A DNA stretch of 64,000 nt, from contig JARGSG010000184.1 of the NCBI GenBank assembly GCA_030374805.1, positions 186,001 through 250,000 of the forward strand. Direction: 5' to 3'. Under the pieces are notes generated by a model. The model saw only the letters and a program-made list of their open reading frames with translations. It did not search any database and was not told the origin of the DNA. This stretch comes from Gracilaria gracilis (Eukaryota > Rhodophyta > Florideophyceae > Gracilariales > Gracilariaceae). Both the position numbers and the translations under genes were made by a program. This document shows, piece after piece, positions 50,941 through 62,300 of the stretch. Within the stretch, counting starts at the first letter, position 1. Every line of letters starts with the position of its first letter.

Positions 50941-51393
50941 ATGATTGGATTTCTCGTTAACGTTGGGTTGCTGGTCCTCGCGGGCATGACCTGCAACAAG
51001 GGAAGGCAACAGAAGAATCAAATTGAGAAAGAAGAATCGGAAGTTGAAGAAGTGGTGCGAGAATATTCTACGCTCCTTGGCCAATTCCAAATCCTACAGC
51101 AGAATGAGGAAAAGGAATTTGAGAAGAAGGAGAAGTTATGGAAGAAGGAGTTTGATGAAAAAAAGGAAGAAACGGATATAGTGGAGCGCCATTTGCGCGA
51201 AGAGTTGGAGGGGCGCAGAACCCATCTTGTGTCCTTAAACAGGCTCGACTTTGACGCCATTGAAAAGCGTGAAGAGGAGCTCGAGGATGAGCGAATGGCT
51301 GTCCGCCAGCAAATCGCTATGCGAGAAGCAAAAATCACCGAGCTCCGCAGCGCTCTAGCCCACAAGTTGGGGTGCAGCACAAGGTATGTGTAG
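50941..51393 (+). CDS. Membrane-anchored coiled-coil protein, unknown
   Basis: 150-residue protein with one hydrophobic N-terminal helix (MIGFLVNVGLLVLAGM) that is either a signal anchor or signal peptide, then a Glu/Lys/Arg-rich helix of about 115 residues with heptad character (KEESEVEEVV, EKEFEKKEKLWKKEF, KREEELEDERMAVRQQI). The C-terminus has one Cys. No family recognised. A clear TATA box precedes it. The antisense frame (Ser/Phe-rich) is a shadow. Confidence 0.72.
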   Translation: MIGFLVNVGLLVLAGMTCNKGRQQKNQIEKEESEVEEVVREYSTLLGQFQILQQNEEKEFEKKEKLWKKEFDEKKEETDIVERHLREELEGRRTHLVSLNRLDFDAIEKREEELEDERMAVRQQIAMREAKITELRSALAHKLGCSTRYV

Positions 51394-51459
51394 AGTTATA
51401 AAGCATTGATTGATTGTTGTTGTTCTTGAGTTTGTGTGAAGCGCGAGCGTCAATTGTTC

Positions 51460-51999
51460 TTACATGAGTATCACAATGATGCAGAGTACTCGAATGCAGG
51501 TAGGGTCGCACGGCAAGCCGCGATTGCCCATCTTCATGTTGTTGATGCGCCTCATGTCAGTGATCTGTTGGCCTTCGTAGTACTGAATCAAGTTGAGTGC
51601 TTGCAGCGTTCCAACAATGTCATCCGTGTTCATCATTGTCTTCTCGGATATCTTGTAGATGGTTAGCGCACTGTTCTTCTCCTTACACAGAAGGTCAACC
51701 AGAACTTGTGACCAATAACTTCTGTAGCCAAGCAAACCCAGATCGCTGAGTGGTTTCTCAGGCAAGCCGACCAAATTCTCCAGCTTACTGAGCTCGTATG
51801 AGAGGAAGATAAGGAACTTTCCGTAACCCTTTCTCTGATACGGTGGCAGAGTGAGGATACAGGCGACGTTAGAATCTTCCTCGCTATACTTTTCCTTGGA
51901 AAAGTATCCCACAACATGCGCGCCGCGCTGGTCGATCTCGCACATGATACAAAACCAAAACGGGTCAACATCAAAGAAGAGCGTCTTATCATTATCATC
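51460..51999 (-). pseudogene. MYST histone acetyltransferase, C-terminal fragment
   Basis: Only the C-terminal two-thirds of a MYST acetyltransferase domain is here. The reading frame starts abruptly after a TAG at 52000-52002: [16 protein letters not shown] (with the autoacetylated Lys), [10 protein letters not shown], then [20 protein letters not shown] (active-site Cys and acetyl-CoA loop), [12 protein letters not shown] (catalytic Glu) and the normal end with CDPTCIRV. The zinc finger and the first beta-sheet half are missing, and no ATG precedes the homology; the first internal ATG is at 51945. Homology stops within about ten bases of the perfect inverted repeat at 52006-52050. I found no matching 5' exon in the next 3 kb, so a truncated copy is most likely; a distant exon is possible. 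Confidence 0.75.
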
Positions 52000-52005
52000 C
52001 TAGGA

Positions 52006-52050
52006 CCTAGCTGATCATCGGCTGAGGGCCTCAGCCGATGATCAGCTAGG
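52006..52050. repeat. Perfect 21-bp inverted repeat with 3-base loop
   Basis: Arms 52006-52026 and 52030-52050 are exact complements (CCTAGCTGATCATCGGCTGAG and its reverse), with loop GGC. It abuts the break in the MYST sequence. Such a structure could extrude as a cruciform or be a foldback/MITE-like remnant. Confidence 0.95.
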
Positions 52051-52813
52051 ACAGGCAACGGTTCTGAGAGAAGCCAGAGAAGCCACATGTTCGTGAAGGG
52101 GTCGGGGCATCGGGGAACTGCCAACTCTAAATGAAGAACGACGAGATTGCAAGAAGTTCACGACTTGTCGTGCCATGGTCGCATATACTGCGGCACTCTG
52201 TGCGTAGTACTAATTCGTTTCCTGTTATAGCGCGAAAATTAACAGGGCCGTACGAATTCTTAGCTCACATACGGATCGCGTGCTACGAAGGTAGACATTG
52301 TAGGATACCTCACTCTATGCCAAGAACTTGGGTGATACAGTTCTAAATTCTCTTGAACGCACCCGGTTTCGCGTCCCTAGACTAGACTCCTGGTGAAGTC
52401 TAATCTAGGGGCGCGAAGCCGGATGCTTTGGAATGCAGATATCTCCCACTCCGAGGACGAACACAAAGAGATCAGGAAGCTCCTAGGCAGATCAAGCAGC
52501 CTTGAAGCACTTGTACACGCATCAGCGCGTCCAAGGAACTGATAGAAGTACAGTTGCGGCATCCGCAAGCAAGGTATTTTACAGACAGAGGTGGAAGCGG
52601 AGAAATTCCAAGACGTACACACAACTAACTAAGCGGTTGGCCCCAAAAGCGAGCGTGGGGCTTATTTTCTATTCCATCTGTTGTAGAAGACGCAGCGAGA
52701 GAGGCACAAAGTATATCTAGTCATTCACCTTCTACACATCGGAAGGTCTCCTCACAACGTGCTCGTTTTGTTTTGTCTCTGTAGAAATCTGTATCGCCCA
52801 ATAGAATTGATCG
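52051..52813. other. Spacer between MYST fragment and transposase remnant
   Basis: No gene. It carries the second hairpin (52363-52422). Short frames on both strands are unsupported. I could not find terminal inverted repeats for the transposon here. Confidence 0.5.
52363..52422. repeat. 26-bp near-perfect inverted repeat, 8-base loop
   Basis: Arms 52363-52388 and 52397-52422 pair with three non-Watson-Crick positions, two of which would be G-U pairs in RNA. It lies 310 bases from the perfect repeat at 52006, with unrelated sequence. Confidence 0.9.
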
Positions 52814-54978
52814 TCAAGAGTCAGTTTCAACATCGGTTTCGGTAAGCGGTGCACCGTTGGTACACGCATCACTTTCCAGATTCAGAATATCCATATCGTC
52901 GTCCTCAACGTCTACAGCAACAGCGTTCGTATCTGAGGCGATTTCATCATCGAAGAAACGCAAATAAAGCTCTCCATTTGAATGTCCATCTATACATCCA
53001 GTACCTATCGCCTCACTGCCAGTACCGAACCGTAAGTCCATGTAGGGCTTGCTATTAATCTTCTCCACTGCTCTGCTTCGCGTCGATAACAAACACTCGT
53101 TAAAAGCACAAAAGACTCGTTTTGCCACCTTTTCGTGATGTAGTCGGTTTCTTGCAGGAGTTCTGATGCGGCATTGAAGTGAGAAACTTCTCTCTACGCT
53201 ACGCTCGATGACGAAGGACTTGCACAAAGAATTCGGAGCGCGAACTGGCGAAGAAGAGAATCTTTGTTAGGGTACTCCATCCAATGAAACACAGGAGTGT
53301 TGCTATACATCATCAGCTCATGTTTCGAAACAGGGTCATGCGCTCGAGATTTCCACATCATGCGATGTAAAACAAACTCCGTGCTCAACCTCTGAATTGC
53401 ACCGTCCGCTCCGCCATTACTAGACAACTTTTGTGCAGATGGAAAGCTGCTACACAACACAAAACGTCTAATTTGACCCACAACATGCTGCGCGAACCTT
53501 CCAAGGCCTTCGTTAAGGCTTCGAATGTCCAGAAAGTACGCGACGTAGTGAATTGGGGTAACAAGAGGAACCTTTCCTCCATGGCCTTCTAAATGTTTCT
53601 TAAAGACATTCAAAACCTCCGTTCTGCGCACCGACGTGTAGAAGGACGTGCGTGAGTGGTAACTGCTCAAGTTTACGTTGCAGTTGAACTGTGGCTGGGT
53701 AGACCTCCGAAAGTAAAGAAGATTCATCGTCATAGATTCGAAGATATTGTCGTACCAGTCGCAAGATGTGATAAATATCAAGTGCCTTGTCATAAAAGGA
53801 CTCATCGCGGATAACATTTCGAAAATATGTCCCCTTCTCTCTGTTGAGATTTCCATAGAGGTCAGTGATAAAGTCAGAAGAGTTTACGAGCTGGTTCAGC
53901 ACTACCTTTCATCTGAGAAAGGACGCTACCATGCTTTCTGACGAAGCAAAACGAGTCATTGCCATGCGGGTTGGTAGAATTGCCCTTAGCGGGAGGACAA
54001 CCCGCCCGTGCTTGTCATGAGTTCTCTGCATAGTCTCGGATGCCATGTTCATATTGAAGGTCTGTTTTAGCTCTTTGAGTCCGTGATAGACCTTAGGGTG
54101 GTTCCGAATGTCTCCGATTACAGCGGTTACCATATCAAGAACTTCCTTCATCCATAGCAAGTCCCCAAAGTCCTGCATCAACAAATTCGCCAGATGCGTC
54201 TGATCCTGCATTGGGATCAGGTGATCATGCTCGTCAGCCAAATTTTGCTTTGCCTTCACGTAGGAGCTCGTGTTATCGCTGACAACAGCACATATCTGCT
54301 TCATGTCCCCGAATTCAGCAAGCACTTCCGTGACCATACGAGAATAGAATCCGGCGTCACAACTATTAGACCCGGTATATGTATATAGACTTCAAGGAAA
54401 ACGATTTACGCACCTTCAACCCCAGAAAGAGAAAGCAGAATGTTAACGACTCCTTCGTTATTGGAGTCTGTCCATCCATCGAACACTAGGGTACCGTAGC
54501 TTTCTCGGAGTGAAGACGAAATGGATTTCTTGACGCGATCAGACATAAACTTGTGATACCGATCTAAATTCTTCCCACCCATCCTTTCTGGGTTCGGCAT
54601 TTGTTCTGCAAGGCCACGGTTCGCAATTTCGATGAGCTGATAAAACAAATTGTGTCCTTCCTGACGAGTGAGCAGAGCAAACGGAGGCATCTTGGTGACA
54701 AACAGCTTCGTCAATACCTCGTTGAATTTTGTGCGCTCTAGATAGGAGCGGTCACTTTCGCTGTTCTGCGATCCTCTTGATTCTATAATCGAGCAAATTT
54801 GAGAACTCGACCCGTCTCGGGATGCACGTGACGTGGCTTTCACCATTTCCCCAGACGAATGAGATTCTCGTTTCCTTCGTTTAGCGGAGGCCATCGACAT
54901 CCCGAAACTTTCAGAGCTTTCGGAGCTGCCAGGTTTCAGGTGATCTTCGTAGTACTTGCGCAGCCTGCCATCTTCCAT
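52814..54978 (-). pseudogene. Decayed hAT/DUF659 transposase
   Basis: Remains of a hAT-superfamily transposase in several frames. The N-part from 54978 has a basic/Ser-rich start and ends at FDGWTDSNNEGVVNILLSL, the DUF659 DGWTD motif. A TAA at about 54407 follows; either a short intron (about 54363-54409, GTAAAT to TAATAG) or decay separates it from FGDMKQICAVVSDNTSSYVK and DQTHLANLLM. An in-frame TGA lies at 53909-53911, then a shift of frame near 53650, then the hATC dimerisation region (PVFHWMEYPNKDSLLRQFAL) broken by a tandem duplication of ACGCT at 53196-53205, after which ERSFSLQ continues in another frame. Terminal repeats and target-site duplications were not found by eye. Confidence 0.8.
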
Positions 54979-54981
54979 CAC

Positions 54982-55338
54982 GCGTGAACGAATAGATCGC
55001 TACCCATCGACATTCCCGCATGATGCAGGCTGCATCTTCCTCCCAGCCAGTCAATAACCCTTACTACCTACGAAGGTATTTGCCACCTGTGTACAGAGTC
55101 TGTACTACACTCGTTGTGCCATTGCAGGGCAGATAAGATACAGTACTGTACTCCAGAACACAGCCGCAGCTGTAAATCTAAAGCGTCTGCTGCCAGCGAC
55201 GTCGAGGCCCACACCCTCAGTGCAAGGCCTGCACTTCCGAAAAAAAGTCATGCTCAAATCGTTCTTCCTGTCAAGAACGGTTTCGAAGAGTAGCATATCG
55301 TATCGGTGCCCCATAGTTGGTAAGACTACTTCAGCACA
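54982..55338. other. Spacer upstream of GrpE
   Basis: About 360 bases between the transposase remnant and GrpE, expected to include the GrpE promoter. No TATA box or gene seen. Confidence 0.5.
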
Positions 55339-56007
55339 ATGCTACGCTGTATCCAAGGAGGACGTCAGCTTTTCAGAACAACGTACTCTCGTTCATCCAT
55401 AAACTATGCAACGAGTCGTTTTTTCTCCTCTCAACATAAGCAGGTTAATGAGGAAGATCCCGTAGGGCAACAGGTTCCCAAACAACCTGAGAATGGAGGA
55501 ACTAGTGCTGCAGAGATGGAGAATCTCTTGAAGCGATTGGAAGAGAAAGAAGCACAGCTGATGGATCTCAACGATAAAACCCTACGGGTTCTAGCCGAAA
55601 TGGAAAATGTTCGAATGATTGCAAGACGAGACGTTGATAATGCCAAGAAGTATGCAGTCTTTCCGTTTGCCCGCGATCTACTCAGCGTAGCGGACAACCT
55701 TGGTCTTGCTCTGAAGTCCGTGCCCGAAGCAGCTCTCAGTGCTGAAGATGGGCAATCCCACTTGAAGGGTTTGTATACTGGTCTTGGTGCCACCGAATCC
55801 GAGCTGCTAAAAGTTTTCGAGCAACATGGCATTGAAAGGTTTGGAGAGGTCGGTGATAAGTTTGATCCGAACAAGTATCAGGCCATGTTTGAGGTACCAT
55901 CTCCTGAACATGAGCCTGGGACTGTGATCGACATTACAAAGCTGGGCTATTCAATGGGTGACAGAATACTTCGCCCTGCCGAGGTCGGAGTTTCTAGAGC
56001 AGCGTAG
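55339..56007 (+). CDS. Mitochondrial GrpE (Mge1) nucleotide exchange factor
   Basis: 222-residue GrpE family co-chaperone, which releases ADP from mitochondrial Hsp70 during import and folding. An Arg/Ser-rich presequence (MLRCIQGGRQLFRTTYSRSS) is followed by the long dimerising helix (EMENLLKRLEEKEAQLMDL), the family signature RVLAEMENVRMIARRDVDNAKKYAV (about residues 83-107), DLLSVADNLGLAL, and the C-terminal beta domain with FDPNKYQAMFEVP, TVIDITKLGYSMGDRILRPAEVGVS. Mitochondrial rather than plastid targeting is inferred from the presequence; a plastid isoform is the alternative. Start is the first ATG. Confidence 0.94.
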   Translation: MLRCIQGGRQLFRTTYSRSSINYATSRFFSSQHKQVNEEDPVGQQVPKQPENGGTSAAEMENLLKRLEEKEAQLMDLNDKTLRVLAEMENVRMIARRDVDNAKKYAVFPFARDLLSVADNLGLALKSVPEAALSAEDGQSHLKGLYTGLGATESELLKVFEQHGIERFGEVGDKFDPNKYQAMFEVPSPEHEPGTVIDITKLGYSMGDRILRPAEVGVSRAA

Positions 56008-56306
56008 AGACGACGGAAAGAGAACGATGAGATGAGTCAACAATGAAAGACAAAACCCGAAGTTTTGTACTCAGCATGCTTTGAATGCTACTGCTGATAA
56101 AGAGGGATACTCGATATCAAATGCTTATCATTGTACAATTGTTCTTTACGTTCACTAAACTTTTGGAGTCTACTGAATACAAACCTCACATACCAACATA
56201 GAGGGTGCCCCGTGCGGATCGCAGTTTTGTTATTTAGCAAGGGGGCAACCCTGTGCGTTCGAAAGCTAGAATCTGCTGGAAACTACCACCAAAATAAATC
56301 CTCGAA

Positions 56307-59300
56307 CTACACCTCCACCCCCTGCGTAACCCACGAAGATGGATCATTATCATTAAACCCCAGTGAGGGTTGCTGTGAATGTTGCTCTTCGAATTCCTTC
56401 CTAGCTTGTTCTAGTAATGACTCTCCTGATTCTGTTGAATAAGCCTTCACTCCCGTGCTAAGGCGATTCGCAACGGTCTTCACATACGGTTCCCGCCGCC
56501 TACGAAGCTCATCAAAGTACGGGTTGTTCTCAAACCTCTCGCGACTTGTCCCATCAGAAGTGCTCGAGTATTGTCGCTGCCATTTTGAGCCAGATGTAGG
56601 AAGATGCCCCAACTTCGCGATCTCAGATGGTTTCAAAATCATCGTGTCATCAACCGCAACCGCTGCCTTCGCATCCTCTGTTGAAAGCCCCGACGATGAT
56701 TGATCTACAGGGGACTGATTGTTGCTCGGCAAAGAAGCGTTCTCCTTGTCCAGGACTTCGGGCTCCAAATAAGCAGCATCTGAGCTTTGTTCGAATATCC
56801 CCTTTTGATCCTTCTGATCCGACCACCACCATGGCCAAGGCCCATCATTCGATAAATCCGACTGCAATTCCATTGTTCCGTGAACATGATGACGTGCACT
56901 TTCACGAACACTAGATTCATTGTGTCGATAGTCATCCAAGATCGAGTCGTTGTGAATATCATCGTTCATTACCCTTTCCAGCCCACGACTGCGGCGAATG
57001 TCTTCCGAAGCAGCCGAAGCAGATTCCGATGCAAACACCGGACTTTTTTGGTACGAAACATTCCCGGTATCTGAATCGGTTGCCAGTTGCCCTTGCATAT
57101 CTGTCTCGTACGGCGAGGGAGCTGCAGTTGGCGTCGAGCTCATTGAGAGCATTCGTTCCGAACCTTCAAGTCCACTTTGAATCCGTCCGTCCGTGGCATC
57201 TGGGGAACCCTGTTCCACGCCCGCCTCTTGCAGAATATTAAACTGCTCCCTCGCTTCCTTCGTTACCGTTTCATATCCTGTTCCTTGCAAAACCATTCCG
57301 TAGTTGCGCCCTTGGTTCCCACTCGACGCCGATTCGAAGTTCGGCCGCGCTACCGAGCGGTTGTCACGAAAAGAATCCACGTCTTTGTTGTTTTGACTAG
57401 CCGAGATTTCACGTGACGCCTCACGTCCACCGAACAGAGAGATACGTTGCTCGAACTCGCTAGCCCCCGGCAAGGTCTCGCCCATGCTTGTCGGTACTCC
57501 CCCATGAGAAGCAATCTCAGTATGATCGTGTGTTGTAGCCTCACCATACTCCGTTGGTTGGTCGGATTCCCGTGTGCCAATGCCAGAGAATGTATCCCGA
57601 GTTCCAGAGCCGTACTGGAACATGTGCCCGCCTTCCGCTGTCATAGCTTCAGATTGAGTGTACATGTTCGTTTCATTATCCATGGTAGTAGTCCCGTCCT
57701 GCAGGTTTAGACTAGAGTATGCTGCATATGTATCTGGTCCAACGGTTCCATAAGAACCAGTTACGCCCCCAAGTCCCTCCTCTGGCTGCTCATAAGCGAA
57801 GTTTTCAGGTCCGTCAATTGGTCGAGACTCCATTGGCGCCTGCCCAGAAGCGTATCCACTCGCACCGTCACCAGGATAGGATTCGTTCTGATAGACTCCG
57901 GCGTCTTGGTTCAGACCTTCAGTGTAGCCACCCTGGTTCGCATCCCCATAGTCGCTAGGTTTTCGGCTTGAGTATTGGCTGCTGTATGAGTAAGCTACAC
58001 CATCACTTCTAATTGCAAAGAACAACAGAAGAAGCAAAAGAAGCACCAACAATGCCCCAAGAATACCCATTCCGATTGAAAATCCGCTTCCAGCTGGTAC
58101 TGTTCCTATAAGTTCCTTGTACTCTCCTTCGATAATTGTTGGCACATTCTCATCACCAGTTAAAGCAGATGTATCGACTGATTCCGTACTTTCTGTTTCT
58201 GACACTTGGATAGCATCAGCATCATTGTCTGGAACTTCTGTCACAACTTCAGGAGCAGCCACAGGTACTCCAGATGATGCCGGAATGGGACTTGCCTCAG
58301 CACCGGATGTCCCAATAATGACAGTATCTGATCCTGTTACCGACACAACTTGCGACGGGGTCGGAGAAGGAGATGCAGATGTAACTCCATCCAGGTTTGA
58401 GGAAGATCCATCCGAACTCACACCACCGAGAGAGACACCATCGGGAGCTTCTACGTTTGAAGTGTCAGACGTTTCCCCATCTAAGATAACCACATCTTGA
58501 ACTTCGTCCTCCGAGGAGGCGGATGTAGTGCCAGGACTAGGAGTTGCAGTGGGAGTATCCGAGACCACTATTTCAATCTGATTGTCGGTAACTGTGGCTC
58601 CGGGTGCGATAGCAGCCGCAGTACTTGGAGATGGCTGCAATGATGAAATCTCCGTTGCATCCACAGGAATCACAACACCATCATCGTCAGAAGATGAAGG
58701 GACAGACGTGGCGGTTTCCCCTGAGTCTGGCACCAGTACTTGAACCTCATCATCTTCATCACCTTCTGTTCCATCTGTGAGGGCGTTCGGTGGTATAGCA
58801 ACACTGACAGGGGTCGGTGCTAGAGATGGGCTTTGTTCAGGGTCCGTGGAAAGTGTAACAGGACTGGAATCAACCGCCACAATAACTGAATCGCCGGATT
58901 CATTCGATGAGATCTCATCGTCACTTTCCCCCGTTGAAGCGCTCCCAGGAGGAATAGCTATCGGAAGGTCTTCAGGGCTTTCTTCGACAGGCATTGAGCT
59001 CGGAATAGGCTCATCATCTGCTTCTGATCCGATATCAGTAATTGTCACTTCTGATTCTTCCGTTGTTGAGGAAATCGTAGGGTCCTCAACTTCGGAAACA
59101 AGAATCACTGCTGGATCTGATGTCGGTGACTGTGCTATAGATCCGGTAGTCGATCCTTCTTGCTCGACATCTATGGTCACTGCCGAAGCGGGTAGTGGCG
59201 ACGGTGAAGGCGATTCCTTGACAGGCGTAGGGGCAGATGACTCTTTTTGTTCTCCTCCACCCTCAACTGAAATAGCGATACCAGAATCAGAAGTCGATGA

Positions 59301-62300
59301 AGAGGCTCCGTCTCCCCCTTGAGTGACAATGACAACACCAGATGTGGGAATCGGTGACGGAGGAGAAGTTGGTTTGATGGCTTGAGCGCCATCATCTTCA
59401 GTTCCAGGGTCAGGACTCTGTGCAGGACTAGACGTTGCCGATGGTGATGGTGACGGTGCAGCATTCTCCTCGAGAACGACGATTACTTCAGATGATTCAT
59501 TTGAATTGTCATTATCGATCTGTTTTGATTCGACGTCCTCCACTGCCGCACTTTGTGGAAAACCCTCTGAATCTGAACGGGTCGGATGCATTGGAGCATT
59601 CGAAGACACATCGCTAGATGGGAGACCCATTGGAGATGATGATGCTACGACGGGTGCTTCTCCAAAGGTTGTTTGACTGAAATTCGTCGGTAGCAAGATA
59701 TCGGTAGGATGGGGTTCGTCTTCGTGGGAATCGGTTGTAACGATGCCCACATGCCCGGGCTCTCCGTTCTCCACACTTTCGTCTGATCCCAAGAGCGGAT
59801 TGGTTGCGACGTTGGAACCTGCCGGTGCTGGTCCATCCGTAATCGTTGCATCAATCAACCCATTAAACTCAGGAAAAGGGCTTCCTGCAGGGTTCCCGTC
59901 ACCGTTTTCACCAGAATTCACAATGCCTTCTGGTTGAGGCTCCTCTATTTCAAGCTCAACACCAGTGTTCCCTGGAACACTCACGGTCACAACAGTATGA
60001 GAAGGAATGGGTGTCTCCTCAGGCTTGCTTGGGGGTTCCTCCGATGAAATTGTTATGGTAGCCGAGTTAGCCAATATGGAAAGCGGTGGTAGTTCGGAGG
60101 CAAGTGAAGCTGACGGCTTTCCAAGGCTGTTCCCAACAGATTCAGTAACACAAACAGCTGATATCATCGCATTGTCCTTAACTGCACTAAACCCAATCTC
60201 GATGTTATTAGCACTATCCGGAGTAACTTCGTCGAACCTAAGAATTAGAGCTGTAGAACATCCAACTTCGTCAAAAACATCTATCGTTTTCGTCAGAGAG
60301 CCAACAGTTACAGAGAACAGTCGCTGATTCTCGATGCATGCTGGTTCGAAGATTTCTGCCAGTCCGATAAACACAGATTTTGGAGCCTGGTCCTCGTTGC
60401 TGATGATGAGACTGAAGTGCGACCCGTAGATGTGGGAGGAGAACACAGAACTCTTCTGCATTCCTGATACGGATACTTCCGCACCAGTATAGTATGAAAC
60501 ACTCGGCGGCAAAGTCGCAGTGTTCAGGAAGCCGGGAACTGTGCCTTGACCGAAGGAAAAGCAAGATCCATCACCTCCTTCACCAGATTCACTCTGAGTA
60601 TCAACTGATGCTGGATCATTCTTCTCTTCTGGTGGAGTTGGTGGGGCTCCATCTGAAACATCGTCATTGGAGGCTTCAGAGGTGGGCTGGATTGCAACGA
60701 CTGACGTTGTATCGGTCTCTGAAGCATCGGCGTAACATAAAACAGAAATCAAGGCCTCTCCGGAGCCAGCTGTGAAGGACAAGTCGATAATTCCCTCAAT
60801 TGGCACGACACCTTCCAATTCAGTCTGATAGATGACACCACAGCCAACGTTCGCTGTTACGTTAGCAGATTGAATTCCTCCATTGGCAGACACCGTGAAA
60901 TTCCGTTCCACATCGCAAGCGTCGGGAGATGTTTCAGCGTAGCCCACCACCAGGTTTTGCGGGGCTGTGGAGGAAACTTCGAGTGAGTATGACCAATCCT
61001 GTCCATGTACATAGTACCAATATGGTTCCGGAAGAGCGTTCTTATACTGGCCTGATCCAGCAAACACATGAGCATCTCCTGAAATAGCACTTCTCTTATA
61101 CATGTCATAACCACTAATGTCCTCGAGGCCGAAGTTCACGCATTTGTGCGTTGATCCCGGTTGCGGATCCGTACTGGATGACTCCATCTCTTCCCCTGCA
61201 TTGGAACCTGGTTGTTCATCTACAACCACTGTCTCACCTGCCAGAGAAGTAGTCGGTGGGATCGCGGTCGCAATAAGCTTTGATTCTTGAGCAGGAGTTG
61301 GCTTCGGTTCAGTTGCAGGTGATTTCGAATTCACGGCTCCAGCTTGCCTATAGCACATTGTTGACAACATAGCATGTTGTGAAACTTGCTTGAACACTAG
61401 AGTTATGGTGTTTCCAGAGGGCATGACCTTCGGGTAAACCTTCTGCAAGGGTTTCCCACAACCCACAATGGCCATAACGTCGATCTTGGTGGTTTGGTCC
61501 CCAACCCAAGAATTAAAGACCCTGTATCCGCTATCCTCCCCCGCCTGGCAAGCAACATCGTAGACCTCAGCAAAGCCAAGAACAATGTCATATGTGAAAT
61601 ACTCGTCCACATCGAAGGAGTAACTCCAGGAGGCCCCGTGGACGTGCGATCGGTACTGAGGAGCGAGATCAGAAAAGTCGTCAGCACTAGCAGTGAACGT
61701 GGAAACATCTCCCGTGAAGTTGTCCTCGTCCGGCTTATCGAAATTGGGCATCGACCCTTTTCCGAAGTATGTGCAAGTGAACGATTCATCGATTTCTACG
61801 TTCCCCGCGACATCAGGGTCTTGAGCTTCGGTCGATGTTTCGTCCACAAGCAGTGATTCATCTGGAGTCGTCATTGCAGACGCGGGAGAATCGCTTGGCG
61901 ATGATGGTGCTATTGCTGTCGTCAGCGGAGCATGTGATGGATTATCATCACCTTCTTCAGCTTCTACGGCGACTGGAACAGCTTCATCGTTTGAAATCGT
62001 TACCTCATCCTCAAAGCTGGAATCAATGGACTGATCGTCGTCATCAACCACGGAAGTGGCCAAGACCGTGTGATCGGCAGAAGAGCTAACCTGTTTTTCT
62101 TCAGCATGAGATTGCACCGGACTGGGGAGCGGTGAGGCAGACTGTGACGGCTCTGGGTTTGAAACTGGGTCATCTTCGACATGCAACTGAACTGGTGCAT
62201 TTGAGTTGGGCAACCCAGTGGGTTTAACATTTTTCTTCTTCTCCTCTCCTGGAGGGGCGGCCGTTTTCACAGGAGTTGGATGGAAGACAATATCGTCAAC

